A DNA stretch of 64,000 nt from Melioribacteraceae bacterium. GTDB taxonomy: Bacteria; Bacteroidota; Ignavibacteria; Ignavibacteriales; Melioribacteraceae. Shown here in pieces: positions 36,118 through 44,508 of the stretch; the first letter of the stretch is position 1, and each line of letters opens with the position of its first letter. The translations under genes were made by a program, and so were the position numbers. The stretch lies in assembly GCA_030584085.1 (NCBI GenBank), contig CP129490.1, forward strand, positions 3,505,511 through 3,569,510. The letters are read 5' to 3'. The notes under the pieces were generated by a model. That model did not search any database. It had not been told where the DNA came from and was given only the letters and a program-made list of their open reading frames with translations.

Positions 36118-36743
36118 CACTTCTTCTGGATACTTTAATAATAGTTGTTCTATTCCTATTGTTTGGTTACTCTCATTCTCTTCTCGCATCAAACAAAGTC
36201 AAAAGAAAGCTTGCTGAACAAATCGGTGATAAAATAGCTTTCTATAGATTGTTTTATAATTTTACTTCGGTGCTTACTTTTTTCCTTATCTATGTATTAT
36301 CGCCCAAACCCGATCTAATTATTTATGATTTAATTTATCCGTGGGATATTGTTATTTTTGTAGTTCAGCTTTTTGCGTTAATCGGATTTTTATGGGCTGC
36401 GTCGGCAGTTAATGCTTCCGAGTTTTTTGGTATTGCTCAAATTAAGAGATACCTAAACGGCTCTTATAATCCGAGTGAACTTGATGAAAGATATGAATTG
36501 AAAAAGATCGGAGCTTTTAAGTATTCACGTCAACCGATTTATTTTTTCTCTATCCTGTTTCTGGGTTTAAGACCAACTATGGATTTCTTTTATCTTGTGT
36601 TCTTTTTATGCTTAACGATTTACTTCATAGTTGGTTCAATTTATGAAGAGAAAAAATTAACAGAACTTTTTGGTGATGAGTATGTTCAATATCAAAAAGA
36701 AACACCGTGGATGGTGCCAATAAAATTTTTTAAAAGATCATAA
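36114..36743 (+). CDS. membrane protein of the isoprenylcysteine-methyltransferase/NnrU-like type
   Basis: This 209-residue protein has about five membrane segments (LDTLIIVVLFLLFGYSHSLLA, LTFFLIYVLSP, IVIFVVQLFALIGFLWAASA, PIYFFSILFLGLRPTMDFFYLVFFLCLTIYFIVG). The C-terminal YEEKKLTELFGDEYVQYQKETPWMVPI is typical of ICMT/PEMT-like phospholipid or prenylcysteine methyltransferase folds, and LASNKVKRKL near the start is typical of NnrU-like proteins. It overlaps the rpoN stop by four bases, so it is translationally coupled. The activity is uncertain. Confidence 0.65.
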   Translation: MTLLLDTLIIVVLFLLFGYSHSLLASNKVKRKLAEQIGDKIAFYRLFYNFTSVLTFFLIYVLSPKPDLIIYDLIYPWDIVIFVVQLFALIGFLWAASAVNASEFFGIAQIKRYLNGSYNPSELDERYELKKIGAFKYSRQPIYFFSILFLGLRPTMDFFYLVFFLCLTIYFIVGSIYEEKKLTELFGDEYVQYQKETPWMVPIKFFKRS

Positions 36744-36835
36744 TGAGTCATAATCATCTTAAAGATCTGTGTTCCATTTTCAATGCATCGGAACGAAGCT
36801 TTATACAGATAGTAATGATTTACTAAGATATTTGA

Positions 36836-36842
36836 TGGGAGA
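36836..36842 (+). promoter_or_regulatory. ribosome-binding site that decides the hslV start
   Basis: TGGGAGA ends four bases before ATG 36847. This supports the short form of HslV over the reading that starts 78 bases upstream, because family members begin close to the catalytic TT-I. Confidence 0.75.
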
Positions 36843-36846
36843 ATAT

Positions 36847-37389
36847 ATGAGTAACAAAATTAGATCAACAACAATTCTTGGAATAATTCACAACGGAGTT
36901 GCTGCGATTGGCGGTGATGGACAAGTATCGCTTGGTAATACGGTAATGAAACACAACTCCATGAAAATTAGAAAGTTAATGAATGGTCAAGTTGTATGCG
37001 GATTTGCGGGTTCAGCCGCCGATGCATTTACATTGCTTGGCAGATTTGAAGAAAAGTTGGAACAATATAACGGAAATGTAAGCCGTTCGGTAGTTGAACT
37101 TGCTAAGGATTGGCGAACCGATAAATATTTAAGAAGATTAGAAGCAATGTTGGCGGTCGTTTCAAAAGATAAAACATTTGTTGTGTCTGGGACAGGCGAT
37201 GTAATTGAACCGGATGATAATATTGTCGCAATCGGTTCCGGTGGAATGTATGCACTAGCCGCGGCAAAAATGTTAAAGAAATACAGTAATCTTTCCGCAA
37301 AAGAAATAGTTGAAGAAGCTTTAAACACAGCGGCTGATATCTGTGTTTATACAAACAATCATATAAACGTTGAAGTAATAGAAGGATAA
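36847..37389 (+). CDS. hslV: ATP-dependent protease subunit HslV
   Basis: This 180-residue threonine peptidase forms a dodecameric core with HslU hexamers. The mature N-terminus should be the TTILGI of [13 protein letters not shown], so a seven-residue propeptide is removed. [39 protein letters not shown] and [14 protein letters not shown] are canonical. An in-frame upstream extension is rejected because the ribosome-binding site and family length point to ATG 36847. hslU starts three bases after its stop. Confidence 0.95.
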   Translation: MSNKIRSTTILGIIHNGVAAIGGDGQVSLGNTVMKHNSMKIRKLMNGQVVCGFAGSAADAFTLLGRFEEKLEQYNGNVSRSVVELAKDWRTDKYLRRLEAMLAVVSKDKTFVVSGTGDVIEPDDNIVAIGSGGMYALAAAKMLKKYSNLSAKEIVEEALNTAADICVYTNNHINVEVIEG

Positions 37390-37391
37390 GT

Positions 37392-38780
37392 ATGTCTAAC
37401 AAATTAGATTTAATGAAAAATTTAACACCATCTCAAATTGTAACCGAATTAGATAAATATATAATTGGTCAAGGCGATGCAAAACGTGCAGTTGCGATTG
37501 CATTAAGGAACAGATGGCGAAGACAGCAAGTTGATGAAGCAATTAGAGAAGAAATTGTTCCGAACAATATAATTCTAATAGGTCCGACCGGTGTAGGCAA
37601 AACAGAAATAGCAAGAAGATTGGCAAAGTTAGCAGGCGCTCCATTTATAAAAGTTGAAGCTTCCAAGTTTACCGAAGTCGGTTATGTTGGTCGTGATGTT
37701 GAATCAATGATACGAGACTTAACCGAACTTGCAGTTAATATGGTTCGCGCAGAAAAAACAGAAGAAGTTCAGGAAAAAGCCGAAGCACTTGCCGAAGAAA
37801 GAATACTTGATATTTTAATTCCTCCGGTAAAGAAACCAAATCAACCATCCAATACTTCGGTTTCAACAAACGTAACCGATGAAAACGAAGCACTTCAGAA
37901 TGAAAAAACACGCGAGTGGATGCGAAAAAAATTAGAAGCTGGTGAACTCGATGAACGAATGATTGAATTTGATTCGACTCAACCCGCGGTTGGTATGCAG
38001 GTTCTTGGTCCGGTTGGATTTGATGATATGGGTATTAATATTCAAGAACTTATGAGCAGTATGATGCCTAAGAAAAAGAAAAAAAGAAAAACCTCAATAA
38101 AAGATGCAAAGAAAATTTTAGCTCAAGAAGAAGCAGCAAAATTAATTGACATGGAAGCTGTGCAGCGTGAAGCAGTAAAACGAGTTCAAGAATCCGGAAT
38201 AGTTTTTATTGATGAGATTGATAAAATTGCGGGAGCCAAAAGCCAGCAAGGTCCAGATGTATCTCGCGAAGGTGTTCAACGTGATCTTCTTCCTATTGTC
38301 GAAGGTTCATCCGTAAATACAAAATACGGGGTTGTTAAAACCGATCATATTTTATTTATTGCATCCGGAGCATTTCATGTTTCTAAACCATCTGATTTAA
38401 TTCCCGAACTTCAAGGAAGGTTTCCAATCAGAGTCGAACTTAGCAGCTTAAACGAAGAAGACTTTATTAAAATTCTTACTCTTCCTCAAAACGCATTACT
38501 TAAGCAATACACAGCAATGTTGAATACCGAAGATGTTGAAATAATTTTTAAAGAAGATGCAATAAAAGAAGTTGCGAGAACTGCAGCACATGTTAATACC
38601 GAAGTCGAGAATATTGGCGCTAGAAGACTTCATACAATTCTCACAACTTTATTGGAAGATATTTTATTCGATGTGCCGGATAAAAACACAGAAAAGAAAT
38701 TTGAAATTACAGGTAAACTAGTCTTTGATAAACTCGATTCAATTGTTAAAGACAGAGATCTTAGTAAATATATTCTTTAA
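37392..38780 (+). CDS. hslU: ATP-dependent protease ATPase subunit HslU
   Basis: This 462-residue AAA+ unfoldase feeds HslV. It has [34 protein letters not shown], Walker [18 protein letters not shown], the pore-loop region [19 protein letters not shown], the I-domain (about 120-250, with a lysine-rich KKKKKRKTS stretch), Walker [11 protein letters not shown] and the C-terminal DRDLSKYIL needed to activate HslV. It is translated immediately after hslV (two intergenic bases). A terminator follows at 38811-38833. Confidence 0.97.
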   Translation: MSNKLDLMKNLTPSQIVTELDKYIIGQGDAKRAVAIALRNRWRRQQVDEAIREEIVPNNIILIGPTGVGKTEIARRLAKLAGAPFIKVEASKFTEVGYVGRDVESMIRDLTELAVNMVRAEKTEEVQEKAEALAEERILDILIPPVKKPNQPSNTSVSTNVTDENEALQNEKTREWMRKKLEAGELDERMIEFDSTQPAVGMQVLGPVGFDDMGINIQELMSSMMPKKKKKRKTSIKDAKKILAQEEAAKLIDMEAVQREAVKRVQESGIVFIDEIDKIAGAKSQQGPDVSREGVQRDLLPIVEGSSVNTKYGVVKTDHILFIASGAFHVSKPSDLIPELQGRFPIRVELSSLNEEDFIKILTLPQNALLKQYTAMLNTEDVEIIFKEDAIKEVARTAAHVNTEVENIGARRLHTILTTLLEDILFDVPDKNTEKKFEITGKLVFDKLDSIVKDRDLSKYIL

Positions 38781-38810
38781 TTGAGATTTTAGATTTGCGG
38801 ATTTAGAATT

Positions 38811-38833
38811 AGGGCTGTTTATGCAGCCCTTTC
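38811..38833 (+). terminator. terminator after hslU
   Basis: The AGGGCTG (38811-38817) and CAGCCCT (38824-38830) stem with a six-base loop is followed by TTTCTTATCT. It lies 30 bases past the hslU stop and ends the rpoN-hslUV run. Confidence 0.75.
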
Positions 38834-38855
38834 TTATCTAATACAGGAGGATATA

Positions 38856-39491
38856 ATGAAAAAATTTATCTTAATAATCATACCATTAATATTCTTTGGA
38901 TGCAGTTCCACCGAAGTTGTGAATTTAGATACTGCCAAAATGATAGTCCAAGATTATTATGAAAACGGTCAATATGATAAAGAAGTTGACGAAATAATAA
39001 ATGACGCAATAAAAGAACTAAGTCGACAAACCTTCCCGGAAAACTCTTTGGCAATATTTGACGTTGACGAAACAATGCTTTCAAACTATGCACATACAAA
39101 AGAGATCGGTTTTGGATTTGAATGGAAACTCTGGGGCGAATGGATTCAACGCGCAGATTGCGAAGTGATTCCTCAATCAAGAAAATTATATGATTGGCTT
39201 CAGGAACGAGGTGTAAAAATTGCATTTTTAACAGGCAGAAAACCTTATGAATATGAAGCTACTATAAAAAATCTAAGTCAAGTTGGAATAATTACTTATG
39301 ATACGTTAATCACACGAACTGATAAAACAAAAGATATGCTTGCCGAAGATTTCAAAGATTATGAAAGAAAATTATTAGCCGAAAAAGGTTACAACATAGT
39401 GGTTTGCGTTGGTGATCAGTGGAGTGATTTGGAAGGAAGTAATACAGGATTGACAGTGAAGTTACCGAATTATCTTTATTTGATAGATTAG
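38856..39491 (+). CDS. HAD-family acid phosphatase lipoprotein (class B-like / e(P4) type)
   Basis: This 211-residue lipoprotein has a short signal with lipobox FFGCSS (Cys near residue 16). HAD motif I is IFDVDETMLSNYAH (about 64-77), motif II IAFLTGRKPYE (about 122-132) and the C-terminal VCVGDQWSDLEGS (motif IV). This is the pattern of the HAD acid phosphatases of the class B/C type. It probably removes phosphate from nucleotides or other organic phosphates in the periplasm or on the outer membrane. A classic AGGAGG ribosome-binding site precedes the ATG. Confidence 0.87.
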   Translation: MKKFILIIIPLIFFGCSSTEVVNLDTAKMIVQDYYENGQYDKEVDEIINDAIKELSRQTFPENSLAIFDVDETMLSNYAHTKEIGFGFEWKLWGEWIQRADCEVIPQSRKLYDWLQERGVKIAFLTGRKPYEYEATIKNLSQVGIITYDTLITRTDKTKDMLAEDFKDYERKLLAEKGYNIVVCVGDQWSDLEGSNTGLTVKLPNYLYLID

Positions 39492-39500
39492 TAAAATTGT

Positions 39501-39572
39501 AAAGCGATCATCCTTGATCGCTTTGTATTGGACTTACAAAAAATTAAGGTGAGCGACGAAGGATCGTCGCTC
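39501..39572. repeat. two adjacent GC-rich hairpins
   Basis: AAAGCGATCA-TCCT-TGATCGCTTT (39501-39524) and GAGCGACGA-AGGA-TCGTCGCTC (39551-39572) are perfect stems of 10 and 9 bp. The loops are TCCT and AGGA, reverse complements of each other. They lie between convergent genes (phosphatase and DUF5362) and may act as a bidirectional terminator, though neither has a long T run. Confidence 0.6.
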
Positions 39573-39582
39573 TACATATAAA

Positions 39583-39984
39583 TTAATAAGAATTAAAATC
39601 CCCACCGCTGAAAGCACTAAATAATGCTGCACCAAAACTTAAAAATCCGATTACGGCAAATATTAACGAGATCAACAATAGAATTCCTTGTATCATAAAG
39701 TACATCTTGAACTTCTGCATCATTGTAACTAAGTGATAATAATTTCTGCTGATTCTTGCTTCAGTAATTTGATTACCTGCTTGGAAGAGTAAAACCCCAA
39801 GCCAAATCGGAAGCCATGCAACAATAATCCCGATAATACTTAGTGCGACAAAAACTCCCATAATAATATTTACAACCCCGAGAAACTTAAGCCAGCCGAC
39901 CATATTTTCGCCAACCGCTGCCATTTCGCTTAAATGTCGTGATGCATCATCTTGTTGAGTATGAGTCTGTTCGTTAAAGTCCAT
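39583..39984 (-). CDS. DUF5362-type membrane protein
   Basis: This protein of about 133 residues has three membrane segments (FLGVVNIIMGVFVALSIIGIIVAWLPIWLGVLLFQA and YFMIQGILLLISLIFAVIGFLSFG). The start is placed at ATG 39984, with AGGAGG seven bases upstream. The longer reading would include 19 residues of unlikely sequence. The family has no known function. Confidence 0.7.
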   Translation of the reverse strand: MDFNEQTHTQQDDASRHLSEMAAVGENMVGWLKFLGVVNIIMGVFVALSIIGIIVAWLPIWLGVLLFQAGNQITEARISRNYYHLVTMMQKFKMYFMIQGILLLISLIFAVIGFLSFGAALFSAFSGGDFNSY

Positions 39985-40068
39985 TTTACCTCCTGTTTGT
40001 AAATGGATTAATTGTCGTAAAGAATTTATGGAATTAATCATTTACTATGCAAGAAAAACCTTCCGAAA

Positions 40069-40149
40069 AAATCCCCGGGATTTGTCCAAAACAAATGTAT
40101 TTCAAAGAATAAATTATGGAATTTTTTTTCTGAAAAATCCCTGGGATTT
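40069..40149. repeat. paired CCCGGG palindromes (family B), second unit
   Basis: AAATCCCCGGGATTT (40069-40083) and AAATCCCTGGGATTT (40135-40149) flank 51 AT-rich bases. Their spacing is nearly the same as in the unit at 11577-11659. The pair lies in the leader region of valS, which starts 77 bases later. Confidence 0.65.
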
Positions 40150-40226
40150 ACATGGGGTCTTGCTTAATACACTCCACAAATTTCCTTATATTTGTCCTTT
40201 CAATTTTTTCAGAATAAAGGCAAGAA

Positions 40227-42848
40227 ATGAAGGTTAAGAATTTATCCGATATCCCAAAAGCATATAATCCGAGTGAAGTTGAAGACAAATGGTTTAAGTA
40301 TTGGGAAGATCACAAATTATATCATTCGGAAGTTGATGAATCAAAAGAACCCTATACTGTTGTAATTCCCCCCCCGAATGTAACCGGAATGCTAACACTC
40401 GGTCACGTTTTAAATAATACAATCCAAGATGTTTTTGTTCGTTACAAAAGAATGCTTGGTTACAACGCTTGCTGGGTTCCGGGAATGGATCATGCTTCAA
40501 TTGCAACCGAAACTAAAGTTGTAAACTTCTTAAAAGAAAAAGGAATTGATAAACATTCGCTTAGTCGTGAGGAATTCTTAAAACATTGCTGGGAGTGGAC
40601 TGAAAAGTACGGCGGTATTATTATCAAGCAATTAAAAAAACTTGGTGTAAGCTGCGATTGGGAACGTGAACGTTTTACAATGGATAATCATTACCACAAA
40701 AAAGTAATTGAAGCATTTGTAAAACTATATAAGCAAGGATTGATTTATCGTGGTTATAGAATGGTAAATTGGGATCCCGCATCTAAATCAGCAATCTCCG
40801 ATGAAGAAGTAATTTTCAGACAAGTAAACGGAAAACTTTGGTATTTCCAATATCCGGTTAAGGATAGCGATATTAAACTTGTTGTCGCAACAACCCGTCC
40901 CGAAACAATGCTTGGTGATACCGGGGTTGCTGTTAATCCAAGCGATGAACGTTATAAAGATTTGATCGGAAAGAAAGTTATTCTTCCAATTGTAGGAAGA
41001 GAAATACCGATTTTTGCAGACGAATATGTCGATAAAGAATTTGGAACCGGTGTTGTAAAAGTAACTCCCGCTCATGATATAAATGATTACGAAATGGGTC
41101 AGCGACATAATCTTGAAATGATTAACATCTTTAATGAAGACGCTACAACCAATAATAATGTTCCTGATGATTTACGTAATCTTGATAGATACGAAGTGCG
41201 AAAAAGAGTTGTTGCTAAATTTGAGGAACTCGGTCTACTTGAAAAGATTGAAGACTACACAAACAATGTCGGTTATTCAGAACGGGGCGGTGTACCGATC
41301 GAACCTTATCTTTCCGAACAATGGTTCATGAAAATGGACGAACTTTCAGCAGCGGCTTTAAATGTAGTCGATGACGGCAAAGTTAATTTCCATCCAAACC
41401 ATTGGATAAAAACTTACAAACACTGGATGGAAAACATAAAAGATTGGTGTATATCACGTCAACTTTATTGGGGACATCGAATTCCGGTTTGGTATCACAA
41501 AGAAACAAAAGAAATTTATTGCGAAGTTAATCCACCCAAGGACATTGAAAATTGGATTCAAGATGAAGATGTACTAGATACTTGGGCTTCAAGTTGGATT
41601 TGGGCACAAGATGTTTTTACAAATGAACGAGATCAAAATTATTACTATCCGACCAACTTACTTGTTACCGGACCCGATATAATTTTCTTTTGGGTTGCCA
41701 GAATGATAATGGCCGGAATGCATTTTAAAAACGATATTCCTTTTAAGGATGTTTACTTCACAAGTATCATTCGTGACGAAAAAGGAAGAAAGATGAGCAA
41801 GTCACTCGGCAATTCTCCAGATCCGCTCGAAGTTATTGATCAATACGGTGCCGATGCTTTACGATTTACGATAAACTATATTGCTCCGCTTGGACAAGAT
41901 GTACTCTTCTCAACCGATAAATGTGAAATTGGAAGAAACTTTGCTAACAAAATTTGGAACGCGGCTCGCTTCTTATTAATGAATACACAAGATATTGAAC
42001 TTGATGAATCTCTAATCAATAAACACATTGATTTTTCTGATAAGTGGATTGAATCACGTTTTAATAGCACAATAAAATCATACAAATCCGCGCTAGATAA
42101 ATTTGATATCAATGGTGCACATAAAATTATTTATGGATTTATTTGGAATGATTTCTGTGATTGGTACCTTGAAATGTCCAAGAACAGAATCTATTCCGAT
42201 GATAAAGAAATTAAATCTGCTGTATTAACACGTTCAATAAATCTATTTGCCGAAATGATGAAATTACTTCATCCGATGATGCCTTATATAACTGAAGAAA
42301 TTTGGCAATTACTAGGGGAAAGAAAAGAGGGTGAAAGTATCTCGACTTCAAATTTCCCCGAAGCAGATGAAAGTAAAATTGATAGAACTGCCGAAGAAGA
42401 GATTGAATTTATGCAAAGTGTAGTAAACGCAATCAGAAATATTCGTGGGGAGATGAACATTGCTCCGTCAAAACAAATTGACATTTACTTAAAAGCCGAT
42501 AAAATTACAGAAGTTCAAAAGCGTTACATAAAATCATTAGTTAAAGTAAATAACTTGAACGTTGGTGCAAATATTGAAAAACCAAAAGCAAGTGCTTCAT
42601 CGGTTGTTAAAGGATGCGATATTTATATTCCTTTGGAAGGATTAATTGATCTCGATGTTGAACGTCAAAGAATAGAAAAGGAAATTTCTCGTTTGGAAGG
42701 ATTGTTTAATTCGGTTTCAAAAAAACTATCTAACGAAAAATTTGTAAACAATGCTCCGGTCGATGTTGTTGAAAAAGAAAAAGCAAAACAACATGACTGG
42801 TCTGAATCAATAGAAAAACTGAAGAAAATTTTGGAAGATTTAAAATAG
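40227..42848 (+). CDS. valS: valyl-tRNA synthetase
   Basis: This 873-residue class Ia synthetase charges tRNA-Val. It has the HIGH-type motif PPPNVTGMLTLGHV, the editing domain (TTRPETMLGDTGVAVNPSDERY, GTGVVKVTPAHDINDYEMG), the KMSKS loop GRKMSKSLGNSPDP, the anticodon-binding domain (IWNAARFLL, LLHPMMPYITEEIWQLL) and a C-terminal coiled coil (EGLIDLDVERQRIEKEISRLEGLF). Length and motif order are normal. The start is ATG 40227 with AGGCAAG upstream. Confidence 0.97.
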   Translation: MKVKNLSDIPKAYNPSEVEDKWFKYWEDHKLYHSEVDESKEPYTVVIPPPNVTGMLTLGHVLNNTIQDVFVRYKRMLGYNACWVPGMDHASIATETKVVNFLKEKGIDKHSLSREEFLKHCWEWTEKYGGIIIKQLKKLGVSCDWERERFTMDNHYHKKVIEAFVKLYKQGLIYRGYRMVNWDPASKSAISDEEVIFRQVNGKLWYFQYPVKDSDIKLVVATTRPETMLGDTGVAVNPSDERYKDLIGKKVILPIVGREIPIFADEYVDKEFGTGVVKVTPAHDINDYEMGQRHNLEMINIFNEDATTNNNVPDDLRNLDRYEVRKRVVAKFEELGLLEKIEDYTNNVGYSERGGVPIEPYLSEQWFMKMDELSAAALNVVDDGKVNFHPNHWIKTYKHWMENIKDWCISRQLYWGHRIPVWYHKETKEIYCEVNPPKDIENWIQDEDVLDTWASSWIWAQDVFTNERDQNYYYPTNLLVTGPDIIFFWVARMIMAGMHFKNDIPFKDVYFTSIIRDEKGRKMSKSLGNSPDPLEVIDQYGADALRFTINYIAPLGQDVLFSTDKCEIGRNFANKIWNAARFLLMNTQDIELDESLINKHIDFSDKWIESRFNSTIKSYKSALDKFDINGAHKIIYGFIWNDFCDWYLEMSKNRIYSDDKEIKSAVLTRSINLFAEMMKLLHPMMPYITEEIWQLLGERKEGESISTSNFPEADESKIDRTAEEEIEFMQSVVNAIRNIRGEMNIAPSKQIDIYLKADKITEVQKRYIKSLVKVNNLNVGANIEKPKASASSVVKGCDIYIPLEGLIDLDVERQRIEKEISRLEGLFNSVSKKLSNEKFVNNAPVDVVEKEKAKQHDWSESIEKLKKILEDLK

Positions 42849-42858
42849 TTTTATAAAC

Positions 42859-42890
42859 AGCAAGAATTAGTAAGCTTGCTAATTCTTGCT
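42859..42890. terminator. bidirectional hairpin between valS and the desaturase
   Basis: The arms AGCAAGAATTAG (42859-42870) and CTAATTCTTGCT (42879-42890) match perfectly, with an eight-base loop. It lies between two convergent stops and probably serves both genes, though the T runs are short. Confidence 0.65.
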
Positions 42891-42909
42891 TTAAAATATT
42901 ATCGAAGAT

Positions 42910-43860
42910 TTAAGACGCTGCGCTCACCTTCCTCGCCATTCTTGAATAAAGAGATAACTTAGGATCAAACAACCACCTCAACCATAATAAGAACCATGAT
43001 TTGTGATAATGCAAATTATTATAAAATTCCGGAGCAATTTCTCTCAGCTTAGGTAACTTGTTCCAAGGAATTGATGGAAAATCATGATGTTCGTTATGAT
43101 AACCAACATTCAAAGCAAGAATGTTTAACGGACCATAATAACTATATGTTTCCTGCGGTGGATATGTAAGAAAATGTTCTTGTATCCATCTGGCGCCAAG
43201 CGGATGAAATCCGATTGAAAAGAAAAATGAAAAAACTAAATAGAGAAATGAAATCCAACCGAAGAAGTAAATTATTACAAAATCAAAAGCGAAGACGAAG
43301 AACCAATTTATAAATGTCCACGCATCAGCAAATTTAATATTGAGTCTTGGAGGACGCAGCGCTTGAAATACCGGGAAGAACAATAACCACAAACTTTTTC
43401 CAAAAAAATTACTTCCGATTAATTTCGCTTCCCACATACTTGCCAGATCCGCATCAAGTTTATAATCCCCTTGATGTGAATGATGCTGCAAATGATAGGT
43501 TCTAAATGAAATACTGCTCGGGACTATGTTGGGCAAATCTGCAATAATTCCGATTAATTTGTTTAGCGTTCTGCTCTTAAAAATCAAATTGTGAGTTGCT
43601 TCGTGAATTAAGACAAACAATGAGTGATTAGCAAATGCACCGATCACAAATGCGGTAATTAAAGCCATCCACCAAGCTTGTGCACTTAATAAAATTGCAA
43701 TAATAATCTGCAATGCAACAACTCCGATTATTATAACACCACTCATTGGAGTTCGTGAAATTAATTCTCTTACTTCGGGATGTGCTTTTAGAATATCTCT
43801 TGTTCTTTGTTTATGAGGTTCAGGTTGATCGGAATAAACAAAATCTTTTTGATGAGACAT
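42910..43860 (-). CDS. DEGS-like sphingolipid (dihydroceramide) delta-4 desaturase homologue
   Basis: This is a membrane desaturase of about 316 residues. Its three histidine boxes are HEATH (about residue 96), HLQHH (about 130) and HNEHH (about 240). It resembles the eukaryotic dihydroceramide desaturase DEGS1 all along its length. The N-terminus YSDQPEPHKQRTRDILKAHPEV parallels the DEGS [20 protein letters not shown], and ETYSYYGPLN, NVGYHNEHHDFP-IP and LHYHKSW near the end are nearly identical. DEGS enzymes introduce the 4,5 double bond of sphingosine in ceramide. The start is ATG 43860 because GGAGG lies seven bases before it. Whether this bacterium makes sphingolipids is not shown in the window. 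Confidence 0.85.
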   Translation of the reverse strand: MSHQKDFVYSDQPEPHKQRTRDILKAHPEVRELISRTPMSGVIIIGVVALQIIIAILLSAQAWWMALITAFVIGAFANHSLFVLIHEATHNLIFKSRTLNKLIGIIADLPNIVPSSISFRTYHLQHHSHQGDYKLDADLASMWEAKLIGSNFFGKSLWLLFFPVFQALRPPRLNIKFADAWTFINWFFVFAFDFVIIYFFGWISFLYLVFSFFFSIGFHPLGARWIQEHFLTYPPQETYSYYGPLNILALNVGYHNEHHDFPSIPWNKLPKLREIAPEFYNNLHYHKSWFLLWLRWLFDPKLSLYSRMARKVSAAS

Positions 43861-43928
43861 ATTCATTCCTCCGTTGGAGTTTTTCCTTAAACAAAAATAT
43901 AAAATTCTACTAAAAGTATTCACCTAAA

Positions 43929-43976
43929 GTAGAGACTTGATCACGCCACAGGCGGACAAGTTCATCAAGTCTCTGC
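43929..43976. repeat. dispersed palindrome, family A copy 5 (long form)
   Basis: The arms GTAGAGACTTGAT and ATCAAGTCTCTGC (one mismatch) enclose an insert with CGCC-ACA-GGCG and GACAAGTT, nearly the same as the insert of the copy at 5228-5275. It lies upstream of the desaturase start. Confidence 0.8.
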
Positions 43977-44027
43977 TATAGTTCAAGCAATTAAAATAAC
44001 AAATCCCTTTTGAGTACTCTTATTCGG

Positions 44028-44056
44028 GTGAGAGATTTAATGAATTAAATCTCTAC
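44028..44056. repeat. dispersed palindrome, family A copy 6, overlapping a stop codon
   Basis: GTGAGAGATTTAAT and AATTAAATCTCTAC form an imperfect palindrome. The right arm contains the TAG stop (44055-44053, minus strand) of the DinB-like gene, so the repeat overlaps the coding end. Confidence 0.65.
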
Positions 44057-44502
44057 GGGAGTAAACCAAATTGTGTGAGGTGGTGAGTTAAATGTTTGAT
44101 ATGAAAATTTTCCCACTCTCCTCTATTTAATTCACCGAAGGTAGGGTTTATCAATTTAGCATCCGGCTTCTTATCAAAAAACTTATAATAATCTTCGACT
44201 TCTTTTAATAGATTTGACTTCGCAATTTCTATTGTTTGAAATTGATATCCTTGCGGAACTAATTCGTTTGCCGGACTCTTAAACTCACGTGGCAATTCCT
44301 TATCGCTGGATAAAAATCTTTTTAGAATCGGAAGTTTTCTTTCTTCCGTGAAGCATTCTATTTCCAATTTGCCGGAAGATATTCTGAATGTATTTATTAA
44401 ATGCTCGACCATTTTTTGTGCGGTCATTGTTCCCCATTGCGGTATGGTTTTGTCATCGAGTTTTTCGATTTTACTAATTAACTCGTCAATTTTTGTATTC
44501 AT
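44053..44502 (-). CDS. DinB-like / DUF1569 family protein
   Basis: This 149-residue protein has the DUF1569/DinB-type helical-bundle pattern: an N-terminal helix KIDELISKIEKLDD, WGTMTAQKMVEHLINTFRIS with the first His, and the C-terminal HIKHLTHHLTQFGLLP with further histidines. DinB-fold proteins often bind a metal with three histidines and act as thiol-dependent transferases; the substrate is unknown. It begins six bases after the stop of the Rieske gene on the same strand. Its TAG stop is formed by a palindromic repeat. Confidence 0.75.
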   Translation of the reverse strand: MNTKIDELISKIEKLDDKTIPQWGTMTAQKMVEHLINTFRISSGKLEIECFTEERKLPILKRFLSSDKELPREFKSPANELVPQGYQFQTIEIAKSNLLKEVEDYYKFFDKKPDAKLINPTFGELNRGEWENFHIKHLTHHLTQFGLLP

Positions 44503-44508
44503 TATGAC

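Noticed and set aside
36769-36846. Longer HslV start
   Set aside because: The catalytic Thr must be near the N-terminus, and TGGGAGA supports ATG 36847.
40150-40226. T-box or other riboswitch before valS
   Set aside because: No T-box-like bulge sequence (TGGNACC) or antiterminator was found; only the family B palindromes lie upstream.
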